A DNA stretch of 64,000 bases from Alphaproteobacteria bacterium (lineage in GTDB: Bacteria > Myxococcota_A > UBA796 > GCA-2862545): assembly GCA_020632875.1 (NCBI GenBank), contig JACKET010000011.1, positions 62,001 to 126,000 of the forward strand, read 5' to 3'. The notes under the pieces are model-generated. The model saw only the letters and a list, made by a program, of their open reading frames with translations. It was not told the DNA's origin and made no database searches. Within the stretch, counting starts at the first letter, position 1. Each line of letters begins with the position of its first letter. Positions 20,126-28,639 of the stretch are shown here, in pieces. Position numbers and translations under genes: made by a program.

Positions 20126-21292
20126 TCAGAAGACGACGCCGACCGTCGCGTCCACGTCGAAGTTCCAGTTCGAGTAGCTGCCCGATCCGAAGAACTGGTG
20201 GATGTCGAAGCCCATCCCGCCACCGGCGAACAGCTGCTCGGTCAACGCGTAGCGCGCCCCTGCACCCGTGCTGACCGCGACGCCCTTCGCCGTGGTCGAT
20301 TGTGCTGGAGACCCGTCGAAGCGCACCCGCGTCGGCCACAGGACCACCCCCGCGGCCACGCTCCCGAACACGAACAGGTCCGGCACGACCTCCACACCGG
20401 CCGTCCCCTCGGCCTGAATGCGGATCTGGTGGCTCGCGACCTTCACGTTCGGGCCGTTCCAACCCGGGTTCGAGATGGCGTGCTCGACGCGCCCGCCGAC
20501 GCCCACCGTCGTCCCCAGCGGCCCCGGAAGCAGGGCCCCGCCCTCGGCGCCCCACTCGAACCCCGGGTGGTCGCCCCCTGTGCACGGCACGTGCAGCAGG
20601 CCCGGGTTCAGCGCTGCGTACCCGCTCGATGCATCGGGATCGAAGAGCCCCGAGTGTTCCCTCGGCCCCTTCGGCCGCCTCCTCCGCTCTTCGCGGGCCC
20701 TCCGCTCACGGGCCTCGTCGAGCGCCGTCACGAAGTCGGCGGCCACCCGGTTGCCGAACGGGTTGTACAGCGTCTCGCCGGGGTCGTCGGGGCCGTGCAC
20801 GAACCGGCCGCCCGACGCGTGGACGAGCTCGTGGCCGAGGAGCGACAGGTTGGAGGGACCCATCTCCGGCGTGGGCACGAGCCCGCGCGCCGCGATCGAG
20901 CCGCAGTCGACGACCACGATCGCGATGCCCTGCGGAAGCGGGTTGCCCGCGCCGTCGAAGGCCCCGCGCGTGGCCATGCCACCGCCCAGCATGCCGGGCT
21001 CGGACTGCTGGTAGGCGGCCTCGAGCTCGGGCCTGTTCTCCGCTTCGCTCCTGCAGAGGAGGAGGATGGTCTGCCGACCCGCCCGCAGGGCGTCGGCGAT
21101 GGCCTTGTTCGCCGCGTTCGCAGCGGTGGTGTCCGCAGAGATGCCGTTCAGCGCCGCATTCAGGGCGTCCGTGGCTTCCTCGGCGGTGGGTGGGGTGGCC
21201 TCGCCGCGCGCGAGCGCTTCGGCGAAGCCCGACGAGTACTGGACCGTGACCTGGGCGCGGGCCGACCCCAGGAGGAGGGAGAAGATCAGCAT
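20126..21292 (-). CDS. Exported HExxH protein with beta-barrel-like C-terminus
   Basis: A 388-residue protein with signal peptide M-L-I-F-S-L-L-L-G-S-A-R-A. The middle has H-E-L-V-H-A-S-G-G (about residue 155), a zincin-type metal site, followed by an N-P-F-G-N-R segment. A charged E-R-R-A-R-E-E-R-R-R-R linker leads into a glycine-rich, alternating hydrophobic C-terminal part of about 150 residues ending in V-G-V-V-F, typical of small outer-membrane beta-barrels. It may be an outer-membrane-anchored protease or a toxin-like effector-domain fold. The third metal ligand is not obvious. It converges on hrpB with nine bases between. Confidence 0.72.
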   Translation of the reverse strand: MLIFSLLLGSARAQVTVQYSSGFAEALARGEATPPTAEEATDALNAALNGISADTTAANAANKAIADALRAGRQTILLLCRSEAENRPELEAAYQQSEPGMLGGGMATRGAFDGAGNPLPQGIAIVVVDCGSIAARGLVPTPEMGPSNLSLLGHELVHASGGRFVHGPDDPGETLYNPFGNRVAADFVTALDEARERRAREERRRRPKGPREHSGLFDPDASSGYAALNPGLLHVPCTGGDHPGFEWGAEGGALLPGPLGTTVGVGGRVEHAISNPGWNGPNVKVASHQIRIQAEGTAGVEVVPDLFVFGSVAAGVVLWPTRVRFDGSPAQSTTAKGVAVSTGAGARYALTEQLFAGGGMGFDIHQFFGSGSYSNWNFDVDATVGVVF

Positions 21293-21347
21293 CCGCGCAT
21301 GATGCGACAGAACCGGCGTTCGCGCCAGCTTTGCGAGCCTGCCCGCA

Positions 21348-23246
21348 TCACTCCGTGAAGCGGAACCCGTACACGAACGACCCGGTGGGCCCGCGCCTCC
21401 AGCGCTCGGTGACCGTCTGGAACAGCGCCACGTGCGAGCCGGGCGCGTGGCTCTCGCGCAGCGCCCTCCCCCGCTCGGCGTCCGCGCGCCCCTTCACGCC
21501 GAACACCTCGTCCGCGAGCGCCTCGATGGCGCCGGGCAACGCCTCGGCGTCGATGGCGAAGCACCCGGCATCCTGGCCGTTCGCCGCCGTCGCGTCGGCC
21601 TTCCACTCCACCGCGCCCGACTCCATCAGCAGGCCGAGCTGGATGGCCGAGAGCTGCGGATAGGGCTCGGCCCCGCCCTCGGCGTCGACCATGCCGTTGC
21701 TGATCTGGCCGAGCATCCACACGAAGTCGGCGATGTGCGCCTGGCGTGCGAAATCCTCCGTCACCACGGCCTTCTCGGCGAGGAAGTCGGTCAGCAGCAT
21801 CGCCGCGGTCTGGGCCTTCAGCTCCTCGAGCATCGTCGCGAGCTCGCCGCCGAACGCCTGCTCGTCGGTCTTCCCGTCGACCGTGTAGCCCGACGCCGGG
21901 CCCAGGTTGTGCGCCGCCTCGTGGAGCACGGTCGAGACCAAGAGCGGCGTGGGGTCGTCGGTGAACCCGTCGAGCGTGCAGAGCATGCTGGCGGCCCGTG
22001 CGCGCCGGGTGGCGATCGAGTCGGGGTCGCTGTCGAGGTTCGTCATCGCCACCGTGCGCCCGCCCGCCTCCGCGACGGGACCCCAGTTCGGCAGGCTCTG
22101 GCCCGTCGTGCCGCCGAGGGGTGCGCGCGAATCGCCCGCGTTGAGCGTGATGTCGATGAACTCGGGGAGCGAGAACGCCACATCCCGCGCGACGTACGGA
22201 CCGGAGCGCTCCGCGATGGCCGCCTCCAGCTCCTGCTTCAGCGGCTCGAGCTTCTCCTGCCACTCGATGGACGCGGGGTTGATGCGCGCGAAGACGAGGT
22301 GGTAGCCCGCCTTCCGGTCACAGGGCTCCCAGTACGTCTCGTCCGGCCCGACCCGCACGTACCACGCCGACTTCCCGCGGGTGCCGAGCCACGCGCGGTC
22401 GGCGGCCACCTGGTCGTTGTCGCGGAACGCCTGTGCGGCGGCCCGCAGGTACGCGGCCATCGCGGCCTCTTCGTCGGAAAGCGTCGATGCCGCCGCCTCG
22501 AGAGCGGTCGCGGCGCGCTCCGAGGCCTCGGGGAAGGCCTGCGGATACGGGACCGCCACGAGATCGTCGCCCTCGCGCCGGACCGCCGTGAACGGGTCCA
22601 TCAGCGGGGGGTCGTGTGCCTCGAGCTCGGCGCAGACGGCCGAATCGACCTCCATGTCGGACGGGTACACCCCGGGCCGACGCGGGACGGGCTCGACCGT
22701 GGCGCGGCACTCGGGCGCCTCCTCGAGGGTGCTCTGCTCGCACCATGGGCCCTGGTTCCGCCACGACAGCGCGCGGCTCGGCCCGTCGGGAGCGGGCTCG
22801 ATGCCCGCCGACCCTCGCTGGAGCCCGTGCAGGGCGTCGATCGCGTCGCCGACCGCGAGCATCGCCTCGACGAACGGGCGCTCCGCTGCGGTGACCTCGG
22901 TGAGCACGACGCTCGGCCGCCCGTGCGCGAGCTCCGCCAGGACGGCCTGGATGCGCGCGTCCCCCGCATCCGGCGCACCGGCAGACACCCTGGCCAGGGC
23001 CTCGATCGGCGCCCCGTCCACGAACAGGGGCTGAGGCGCGCCCCCCGTCCACAGCCAGACGACCTCGTCCGGCCCGGGCACGCCGGGGTCCGCATCGTCC
23101 GACACCCAGAACGCCGGCACGTGGTGCAGCGCGGCCCGCCGGTTCCACTCTCCGCGGTCCACCGCGGACGGTACCGGGACCTGGGGAGTCGGCGTCGGGC
23201 GCGGACACGCCGCGAGGAACGGGAGCACACACCACCAGCGAGCCAT
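21348..23246 (-). CDS. M49-like (dipeptidyl peptidase III-like) metallopeptidase lipoprotein
   Basis: A 632-residue lipoprotein (signal M-A-R-W-W-C-V-L-P-F-L-A-A-C). The C-terminal half has H442-E443-A-A-H446-N-L-G-P and, 28 residues on, E474-E475-L-K-A-Q. This pair resembles the HEXXGH and EExR/KA(E/D) zinc motifs of M49 dipeptidyl peptidase III, and the F-G-G-x-L-A-x-M-L-E-E-L-K-A-Q-T context is that seen in M49-related bacterial proteins. The first motif is one residue shorter than in classical DPP III. It probably cleaves peptides outside the cytoplasm. The ATG follows GGAGG. It is divergent from the Asp-rich beta-helix lipoprotein. Confidence 0.75.
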   Translation of the reverse strand: MARWWCVLPFLAACPRPTPTPQVPVPSAVDRGEWNRRAALHHVPAFWVSDDADPGVPGPDEVVWLWTGGAPQPLFVDGAPIEALARVSAGAPDAGDARIQAVLAELAHGRPSVVLTEVTAAERPFVEAMLAVGDAIDALHGLQRGSAGIEPAPDGPSRALSWRNQGPWCEQSTLEEAPECRATVEPVPRRPGVYPSDMEVDSAVCAELEAHDPPLMDPFTAVRREGDDLVAVPYPQAFPEASERAATALEAAASTLSDEEAAMAAYLRAAAQAFRDNDQVAADRAWLGTRGKSAWYVRVGPDETYWEPCDRKAGYHLVFARINPASIEWQEKLEPLKQELEAAIAERSGPYVARDVAFSLPEFIDITLNAGDSRAPLGGTTGQSLPNWGPVAEAGGRTVAMTNLDSDPDSIATRRARAASMLCTLDGFTDDPTPLLVSTVLHEAAHNLGPASGYTVDGKTDEQAFGGELATMLEELKAQTAAMLLTDFLAEKAVVTEDFARQAHIADFVWMLGQISNGMVDAEGGAEPYPQLSAIQLGLLMESGAVEWKADATAANGQDAGCFAIDAEALPGAIEALADEVFGVKGRADAERGRALRESHAPGSHVALFQTVTERWRRGPTGSFVYGFRFTE

Positions 23247-23330
23247 CACACCCTCCGAAGCCGCCCCAACGTTGCCGTCCGGACGACCCGGTGCAACACT
23301 GCACCGTCCCGAGCGGACGCGGAGATCCTC

Positions 23331-25031
23331 ATGCGAATCCCCTCCCTCGCCGTCCTGCTCGGCGTTGCGGGCTGTCCCTACATCCCCGGTCCGCCCCCGA
23401 TCGAGACCGACACCGACACCGACGCCGACGCCGATACGGACACCGACTCCGACGCCGACACCGACTCGGATGCCGATACCGACACCGACGCCGACACCGA
23501 CGCCGACGTGGATGCCGACACCGACGCCGACACGGACACGGATACCGACACCGACACCGACACGGATGCAGACGCGGACTCGGATACCGATGCAGACACC
23601 GACGCGGACTCGGATTCCGACGCGGATACCGACACCGACGCAGACGCAGACGCAGACACCGATGCGGACGCAGACGCCGATACCGACGCCGACACCGATG
23701 CAGACACCGACACCGACCCCTGCGACTGCCTCGCCGGCGACTGGAACGCGCTCCAGACGTGCATCGAGAGCGCGCAGTCGGGCGACCTCGTGTGTGTCGA
23801 AGGCGGCACCTACACCGACGGAGCCGTGATCACGGCCTCCACGACGCTCACGATCCGCAACCTCACCGGCGCGACCGCGACCTTCCTCGAGGGCGACGGG
23901 GACGACGCGTTCCTCGCCATCGACGGCGGCGACGTCACCGTGCTCGGCCCGGACATCGTGTTCGACGGGGCCGACAGCGCGCCGGGGATCTCCGTCCAGG
24001 GCGGCGGCACGCTCCTCCTCGACGGCATCACCCTGAAGGACCACGCCTGCGGGAACGTCTCCGGGGGCGCCATCTCGGTGGTCTCCGGCACGGTCACCGT
24101 GTCGGGCAGCACGTTCCTCGACAACTCCTGCGACTTCGGCGCGGCCATCCACGTCGCGGCGGGCACGCTCTACGTGCAGAACACGACGTTCACCGGGGGC
24201 TCGTCCGCGAACCACGGGGCCGGCATCTGGTTCGGCGGCACCAGCATGACGCTCGACGGCATCACGGCCACGTCGAACACCGCGCTCGATCGCGGCGGCT
24301 TCGGGATGCTGGTCGCAGGCGACATCACGGTCTCGAACAGCACCTTCGACCAGAACTCCACGTCCGCCGACCGCGGGGGTGGGGCGTTCTACATCGAGGG
24401 CGCGGGGTCCGTGACGTTCGCGGGGAACACGTTCACCCACAACTCGGCGACCAACGGCAACGCGACGGAGGGCGGGGGTGCCGTGTACCACCGCGCCTCG
24501 GGCGGTCCGAACACGTACACCCAGAACTACTTCTGCCAGAACAGCACCGAGTCCGGCGGCGGCGCGCTGCAGCTGCGGGGGGACGCGGCGCTCACGAACA
24601 ACGCGTTCGTGGGGAACAGCGCCACGGGCGTGGGGGGCGGCGCCCTCTACCTGCACACGGGCTTCGCGACCCTCTCCTACTCCACGTTCGTCGCGAACAC
24701 GGCCACCGGCACCAACGGCGACGCCATCGTCACCCGCAACAACGGCGCCGCAGACGGCTCCATCACGAACAGCCTCTTCGCCGACCACCCCACCACGGCG
24801 ATCTTCGGGACGAACGGCAGCGACATCACCATCCGGTGGGACGCGTTCTCCGACAACGGCAACGACTTCACTGGGAACGGCGTCACGAACGACGCCGACC
24901 ACGTCGTCGCGACCGGGCTCCTCTCGGTGGTCCCGGCCGCGTGCGACCCGGCCCAGCTCACGCCGCCGGGCGGCTCGCCGGTCCTCGGAGCCGGTGAGAG
25001 CGGCACCGACATCGGCTGGACCGGCCCCTGA
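23331..25031 (+). CDS. Asp-spacer lipoprotein with right-handed beta-helix domain
   Basis: A 566-residue lipoprotein (M-R-I-P-S-L-A-V-L-L-G-V-A-G-C15). After the lipid anchor comes an Asp-X spacer of about 105 residues (D-T/A/S/V repeats), then a C-D-C-L boundary and about 430 residues of parallel beta-helix. The helix shows repeated rungs of the G-G-A-I/V-Y-x-x-x-G-x-x-T-x-x-x-S-T-F type, like polymorphic outer-membrane or pectate-lyase-like proteins. The design suggests a binding or adhesive domain held away from the membrane. GGAGA precedes the ATG. No catalytic residues of a polysaccharide lyase could be identified. Confidence 0.85.
   Translation: MRIPSLAVLLGVAGCPYIPGPPPIETDTDTDADADTDTDSDADTDSDADTDTDADTDADVDADTDADTDTDTDTDTDTDADADSDTDADTDADSDSDADTDTDADADADTDADADADTDADTDADTDTDPCDCLAGDWNALQTCIESAQSGDLVCVEGGTYTDGAVITASTTLTIRNLTGATATFLEGDGDDAFLAIDGGDVTVLGPDIVFDGADSAPGISVQGGGTLLLDGITLKDHACGNVSGGAISVVSGTVTVSGSTFLDNSCDFGAAIHVAAGTLYVQNTTFTGGSSANHGAGIWFGGTSMTLDGITATSNTALDRGGFGMLVAGDITVSNSTFDQNSTSADRGGGAFYIEGAGSVTFAGNTFTHNSATNGNATEGGGAVYHRASGGPNTYTQNYFCQNSTESGGGALQLRGDAALTNNAFVGNSATGVGGGALYLHTGFATLSYSTFVANTATGTNGDAIVTRNNGAADGSITNSLFADHPTTAIFGTNGSDITIRWDAFSDNGNDFTGNGVTNDADHVVATGLLSVVPAACDPAQLTPPGGSPVLGAGESGTDIGWTGP
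23401..23718 (+). repeat. Low-complexity Asp-X coding repeat
   Basis: About 320 bases of degenerate GAC/GAT-NNN repeat coding for the spacer between the lipid anchor and the beta-helix of the surrounding gene. It is similar in composition to the repeats at 0.1, 54.3 and 57.4 kb, but its units are ordered differently, so it looks separately expanded rather than copied. Confidence 0.85.
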
Positions 25032-25037
25032 GCCTGC

Positions 25038-26330
25038 TCACTTCGCGAAGTACGAGGTGTTCGACCCGCCGTTCAGCACCTCGAGCAGCCGGCCGCCGAA
25101 CTCCTTCGACATCGGGAAGTCCTCGAGGTGGGCGTAGATGTCCTTCAGCGCGTTCAGCGTGGTGACGTCGTTCGGATCGCGCTTCTCGGCCTCCTGGAAG
25201 TACGGCAGGGCCGCGCGCATCTCGCTCACCAGCGTCTCGCGCATCGCTTCGTAACGGACGGGGTCGTCGACCTCGAGCAGCGCGGCGCCGACGCGGGCCG
25301 CGGCGTTGAAGTGCAGCGCGCCGAGCTCGATGTGGAGCGGCACCGACCCGGGGTCGTGCTCGAGGCCCTTCTTCAGCGCGGCATCCGCTTCGGCCAGGTG
25401 CGTCGCAGCGCCGTCGGCATCGCCCTTCGCGCGGCTCGCGTCCGCGAGCTCCTGGTGGACCGTGCCGAGCACCAGGTAGAGCTGCGTGTTGGCGGGCTCT
25501 TTCGCGAGCGCATCGTCGATCCGCTCGAGCAGCACGGTGTGCTCGCCGCGCTTCAGCAGGTCGTTGATCTCGGCGAACAGGAGCCCGACCTCGTCGGGGT
25601 GGCGCTCGCGGCCCTTCTGCAGCCAGGCCCGCGCCGCGTCGGGATCGGTCTCGAGCGTGGACTGGTAGAGCGCTTCGTAGACGGCCGGGCGGTCGACCCC
25701 TGCCGCTTCGAGCTCGGTGAAGATGGCTCGCGCGCGGTCCGATTCCCCTCCCGCCCACGCCGTCAGCCCGATCGCGAGCCGGATGGACACGACGCCGCCG
25801 TCTTCGTCGAGCGGGCTCTCCTGGCCGGCCTCCTTCAGGGCCTGGTGGACGGCGAGGATCCGGTCGTACCGCGTGATCGCCGCGTCGTACCGCTGGGCGT
25901 CGTACAGCTGCGTCGCCTCCTGCAGCAGGACGCCGATCGCGTTTCGGAGCCCCGCGTGGGCGGCCCCGATCTCCGTCTTCTTCGGCTGGAGCGAGAGCGC
26001 CTTCTCGTACGCGTCCGCCGCGGCCAGCGCGCCCGCTTCGAGCGGAGGGAGGTCGGCGACCCGCCCGTCCTTCACGGCGCGCCAGTGCGCGGAGGCGATG
26101 CTGCTCGCGATCTCGCCGCCGACCAGCCACGTGCCCGCGCTGCTCGCGACGCCCGGGTCGGCCACGGCCTGAGCGAACGACTCCGCGGCCTTCGTCAGGT
26201 GGCTCTCCTCGGACTCGACCTCCCAGCGCTCCTGGTAGACGCGGGCCGTCTTCAGCGCGGACTTCCCGCTCCCGGCGAACGCCGGCGGTGCGCAGACCAG
26301 CGCCGCAGCCACGAGCATCGACCTCCACAT
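25038..26330 (-). CDS. Exported TPR-repeat protein
   Basis: A 430-residue protein with a cleavable signal (M-W-R-S-M-L-V-A-A-A-L-V-C-A-P-P-A-F-A). The mature part is helical throughout, with several tetratricopeptide-like units, for example A-A-D-A-Y-E-K-A-L-S-L-Q-P, D-A-A-I-T-R-Y-D-R-I-L-A-V and A-D-A-A-L-K-K-G-L-E-H-D-P-G-S. It probably acts as a periplasmic scaffold for a protein complex. AGGAGG followed by TGAGGAG precedes the ATG. It is divergent from the kinase gene (59 bases) and converges on the beta-helix gene (6 bases). Confidence 0.85.
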   Translation of the reverse strand: MWRSMLVAAALVCAPPAFAGSGKSALKTARVYQERWEVESEESHLTKAAESFAQAVADPGVASSAGTWLVGGEIASSIASAHWRAVKDGRVADLPPLEAGALAAADAYEKALSLQPKKTEIGAAHAGLRNAIGVLLQEATQLYDAQRYDAAITRYDRILAVHQALKEAGQESPLDEDGGVVSIRLAIGLTAWAGGESDRARAIFTELEAAGVDRPAVYEALYQSTLETDPDAARAWLQKGRERHPDEVGLLFAEINDLLKRGEHTVLLERIDDALAKEPANTQLYLVLGTVHQELADASRAKGDADGAATHLAEADAALKKGLEHDPGSVPLHIELGALHFNAAARVGAALLEVDDPVRYEAMRETLVSEMRAALPYFQEAEKRDPNDVTTLNALKDIYAHLEDFPMSKEFGGRLLEVLNGGSNTSYFAK

Positions 26331-26376
26331 CTCCTCACCTCCTCGCCGACGCGCCGCCCCGGCCTCGCGCTTACGG

Positions 26377-26382
26377 TATCCT
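26377..26382 (+). promoter_or_regulatory. Candidate -10 box for leaderless transcript
   Basis: TATCCT lies seven bases upstream of the kinase ATG at 26390, and there is no Shine-Dalgarno sequence between. A transcription start at the usual distance from a -10 box would fall on or next to the ATG. No good -35 is visible. Confidence 0.4.
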
Positions 26383-26389
26383 CACGCGC

Positions 26390-27229
26390 ATGGGGAACGG
26401 GCACGCAGTCGGGGACCGCATCGAGCGGTACCAGGTCGCCGAGGTCTTCGAGCTCGACGAAGACAGCGCGACATACCGGGTCTACGACCTCGAGTCGGGC
26501 ACCCGCCACGTCCTGAAGCTCCGGTTCCCGGACTGCGACCCGGTGCTGCACGACGCGCTTCGCCGCGAGTACCGCATCCAGCACTCGCTCCAGCACCCGC
26601 ACATCGCCCATGCGTCGCGCCTGTTCTCGCTGCCCGACGGCACGCTCGCGATGCTGCTCGACCACGCGAGCGGCGGCGCGCTGTCGACCTGGATGACGGG
26701 CAAGCCCGTGGCGCCCGGCATGGTCCGGGTCGTGCTCCAGGGTGTGCTCGAAGGCCTCGGGGCCGCGCACGAGAAGGGCTTCGTGCACCGCGACGTGAAG
26801 CCCGAGAACGTGCTACTGATGCCGGGACCCGGCGCATTCGTCGCGAAGATCGCGGACTTCGGCCTCGCGAAAGACTTCACCGAGGGCTCGAAGGACACCG
26901 CCGCGGGCCTGTCGCTCCACTACTCCCTCCTCGGAACGCCGGGCTACATGTCGCCCGAGCAGGCCGCCGACCCCGCCGCCGTCGACGCGCGCGCCGACCT
27001 CTACAGCGTGGGGTGCGTGCTGTACGAGATGCTCACGGGCGACCTGCCCTACGACCCCGACGCACCGGGCTTCATGCTCGCCCTCCTGCGCGGCGAGTGG
27101 CGCCGCCCGACCACCGCGCCCGAGTGGGCCAAGCCCGTGCTCGAGGCGCTGCTCAGCGCGAATCCGAGCGATCGGCCGCGCTCGACCAGCGCGGTGCTCG
27201 CGATGCTGAAGGAGCGCGGCGGGGTGTGA
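26390..27229 (+). CDS. Hanks-type Ser/Thr protein kinase (catalytic domain only)
   Basis: A 279-residue soluble kinase. The invariant Lys is in V-L-K-L, the catalytic loop is H-R-D-V-K-P-E-N, the Mg2+ motif is D-F-G and the P+1 region is G-T-P-G-Y-M-S-P-E. The region expected to hold the Gly-rich loop (F-E-L-D-E-D-S-A-T-Y-R-V-Y) has no GxGxxG, which is unusual. There is no sensor domain or membrane segment, so input must come from a partner. Its stop overlaps the start of the Dnmt2-like gene (GTGA), so the two are made together. The promoter may give a leaderless mRNA. Confidence 0.9.
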   Translation: MGNGHAVGDRIERYQVAEVFELDEDSATYRVYDLESGTRHVLKLRFPDCDPVLHDALRREYRIQHSLQHPHIAHASRLFSLPDGTLAMLLDHASGGALSTWMTGKPVAPGMVRVVLQGVLEGLGAAHEKGFVHRDVKPENVLLMPGPGAFVAKIADFGLAKDFTEGSKDTAAGLSLHYSLLGTPGYMSPEQAADPAAVDARADLYSVGCVLYEMLTGDLPYDPDAPGFMLALLRGEWRRPTTAPEWAKPVLEALLSANPSDRPRSTSAVLAMLKERGGV

Positions 27230-28128
27230 CCAACGTCCGCACCGGCCCCCGCGTGCTGGAGCTCTACGCCGGCATCGGCGGAGTGGCGGCCTCGGGCGCG
27301 AACGTCGTGGCCGCCATCGACCACGACGAAGCCGCGCACCGCACGTACACCGCGTCCTGGGCGCACCCGGCGCACCGGCTCAACCTCGTGTCGGTCCGCG
27401 CCGAGCGACTCGCGGCGTTCGAGGCCGACGTGTGGTGGATGAGCCCGCCGTGCCAGCCGTTCACGGTGCGTGGGGCGCGGCGCGACCTCGACGACCGGCG
27501 GTGCGAGAGCCTGGTCCATCTGCTCGACGTCGTGCGCGTGGTCCGCCCGCGCGCGTTGATCCTCGAGAACGTGCCGGGCTTCGAGGGCTCGCAGGCCCAT
27601 GCCGCCGTGCGGGAGGCGCTCGACGGCTACGCGCTGCACGAGCGCGACTGGTGTCCGAGCGCGCTCGGGGTCCCCATGGAGCGCCGGCGCTTCTATCTCG
27701 TCGCCACCGCGGAGCCCGTGGAGCCGACGATTCCCGTCCTCCCGCTGCGCCCGCTGGCGGGCTTCCTCGACGCCCGCCCCGACCCCGCCATGGCGCTCGA
27801 CGCCGGGTTCCTCGACCGGTTCGGCGACGCGCTCCACGTCGTGGATGCCGACGACCCGCGCGCCGTGAGCGCTTGCATCACGGGTGCGTACGGCCGGTCC
27901 CCCGTGTACGCGGGCTCCTATCTGCGCCGTGACGGCGGGCTCTACCGGTTCTCCCCCGCCGAGATCGCCCGCCTGATGGGGTTCCCCGCGCACCTCGCGC
28001 TCCCGACGGACGTCAGGCGCGCGACGAAGCTGCTCGGCAACTCGCTGTCGGTGGACGTCGTGCGTTGGCTGCTCGGCGAGATCGGCGCGCTGGGGCGCCG
28101 ACCTACTCCGGGAGCGCCTCTTCGCTAG
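27226..28128 (+). CDS. Dnmt2-like C5-cytosine methyltransferase
   Basis: A 300-residue enzyme with the C5-cytosine methyltransferase motifs: I (V-L-E-L-Y-A-G-I-G-G), IV (S-P-P-C76-Q-P-F-T), VI (L-E-N-V-P-G-F-E), VIII (E-R-R-R-F-Y-L-V-A) and X (L-L-G-N-S-L-S-V-D-V-V). The L-E-L-Y start, E-N-V-P-G-F-E-G-S, the C-I-T-G-A-Y stretch near residue 217, the M-G-F-P segment and N-S-L-x-V-x-V-V all resemble Dnmt2/TRDMT1, which methylates tRNA C38, more than restriction-type enzymes. The target-recognition region is short, as in Dnmt2. No restriction enzyme lies nearby. The GTG start overlaps the kinase stop. A conventional orphan DNA methyltransferase is the alternative. Confidence 0.85.
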   Translation: MTNVRTGPRVLELYAGIGGVAASGANVVAAIDHDEAAHRTYTASWAHPAHRLNLVSVRAERLAAFEADVWWMSPPCQPFTVRGARRDLDDRRCESLVHLLDVVRVVRPRALILENVPGFEGSQAHAAVREALDGYALHERDWCPSALGVPMERRRFYLVATAEPVEPTIPVLPLRPLAGFLDARPDPAMALDAGFLDRFGDALHVVDADDPRAVSACITGAYGRSPVYAGSYLRRDGGLYRFSPAEIARLMGFPAHLALPTDVRRATKLLGNSLSVDVVRWLLGEIGALGRRPTPGAPLR

Positions 28129-28624
28129 AATCGAAGCGGATCATCGGGCGCCCACTGCCCTGGTTCGGGACCACGACCGCGCGCACCTTCTGGACCACGC
28201 TGCCGTGGAGGTCGAGCTCGGTGCTCGCCTGGAGCTTGAACGCGTAGGACTTCATGTAGGCCGCGCTGCTGCCGTCTCCCCGCAGCTCCATCTTCACGGT
28301 CAGCGCGTGGGGACCGGGGCGGAGCGGGCGCTCGGTGACCTCGGCGGCGACGCGGGGCGTGGGGAGGACCACGCCATCGACCACGTACTGGACGGACTCG
28401 ATGGTGTAGCCCTCGATCTCGGCGGCGTAGGCGAGCTCGACCCGGGACGTGGCGCCGGTGCGCTCGGCGATGCTGGCCTGGAGCTGCTCGAGGGTGGACT
28501 TGGAGTTGTTCACGCTCTGTTGGATGGCCTTGGTCTCGGCCGCCACGTCTTCGAGCTTGCCCTGTGCCATGGCGGCGGGGGCGGCGAGGAGGAGCCCGGA
28601 GGCGACGGCGATGCGCATGCTCAT
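28103..28624 (-). CDS. Small exported protein of unknown function
   Basis: A 173-residue protein with signal M-S-M-R-I-A-V-A-S-G-L-L-L-A-A-P-A-A-M-A. A short helical segment (about residues 25-55: A-E-T-K-A-I-Q-Q-S-V-N-N-S) that may form a coiled coil is followed by a beta-rich domain. No family was recognised. It lies 15 bases after the UbiB-family gene on the same strand but has its own TAGAAT box six bases before the ATG, so it may be transcribed alone without a leader. Its 3' end overlaps the end of the Dnmt2-like gene by 26 bases. Confidence 0.75.
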   Translation of the reverse strand: MSMRIAVASGLLLAAPAAMAQGKLEDVAAETKAIQQSVNNSKSTLEQLQASIAERTGATSRVELAYAAEIEGYTIESVQYVVDGVVLPTPRVAAEVTERPLRPGPHALTVKMELRGDGSSAAYMKSYAFKLQASTELDLHGSVVQKVRAVVVPNQGSGRPMIRFDSSEEALPE

Positions 28625-28630
28625 GATCGG

Positions 28631-28636
28631 ATTCTA
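28631..28636 (-). promoter_or_regulatory. Candidate -10 box for leaderless transcript
   Basis: On the minus strand TAGAAT (five of six matches to TATAAT) is separated by six bases from the ATG at 28624, with no room for a Shine-Dalgarno sequence. It overlaps the end of the UbiB-family gene. Confidence 0.45.
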
Positions 28637-28639
28637 CCG

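Noticed and set aside
27226..28128. Restriction-modification system
   Set aside because: The methyltransferase has no restriction endonuclease neighbour, and its motifs resemble Dnmt2. An orphan DNA methyltransferase remains possible and is noted in its entry.
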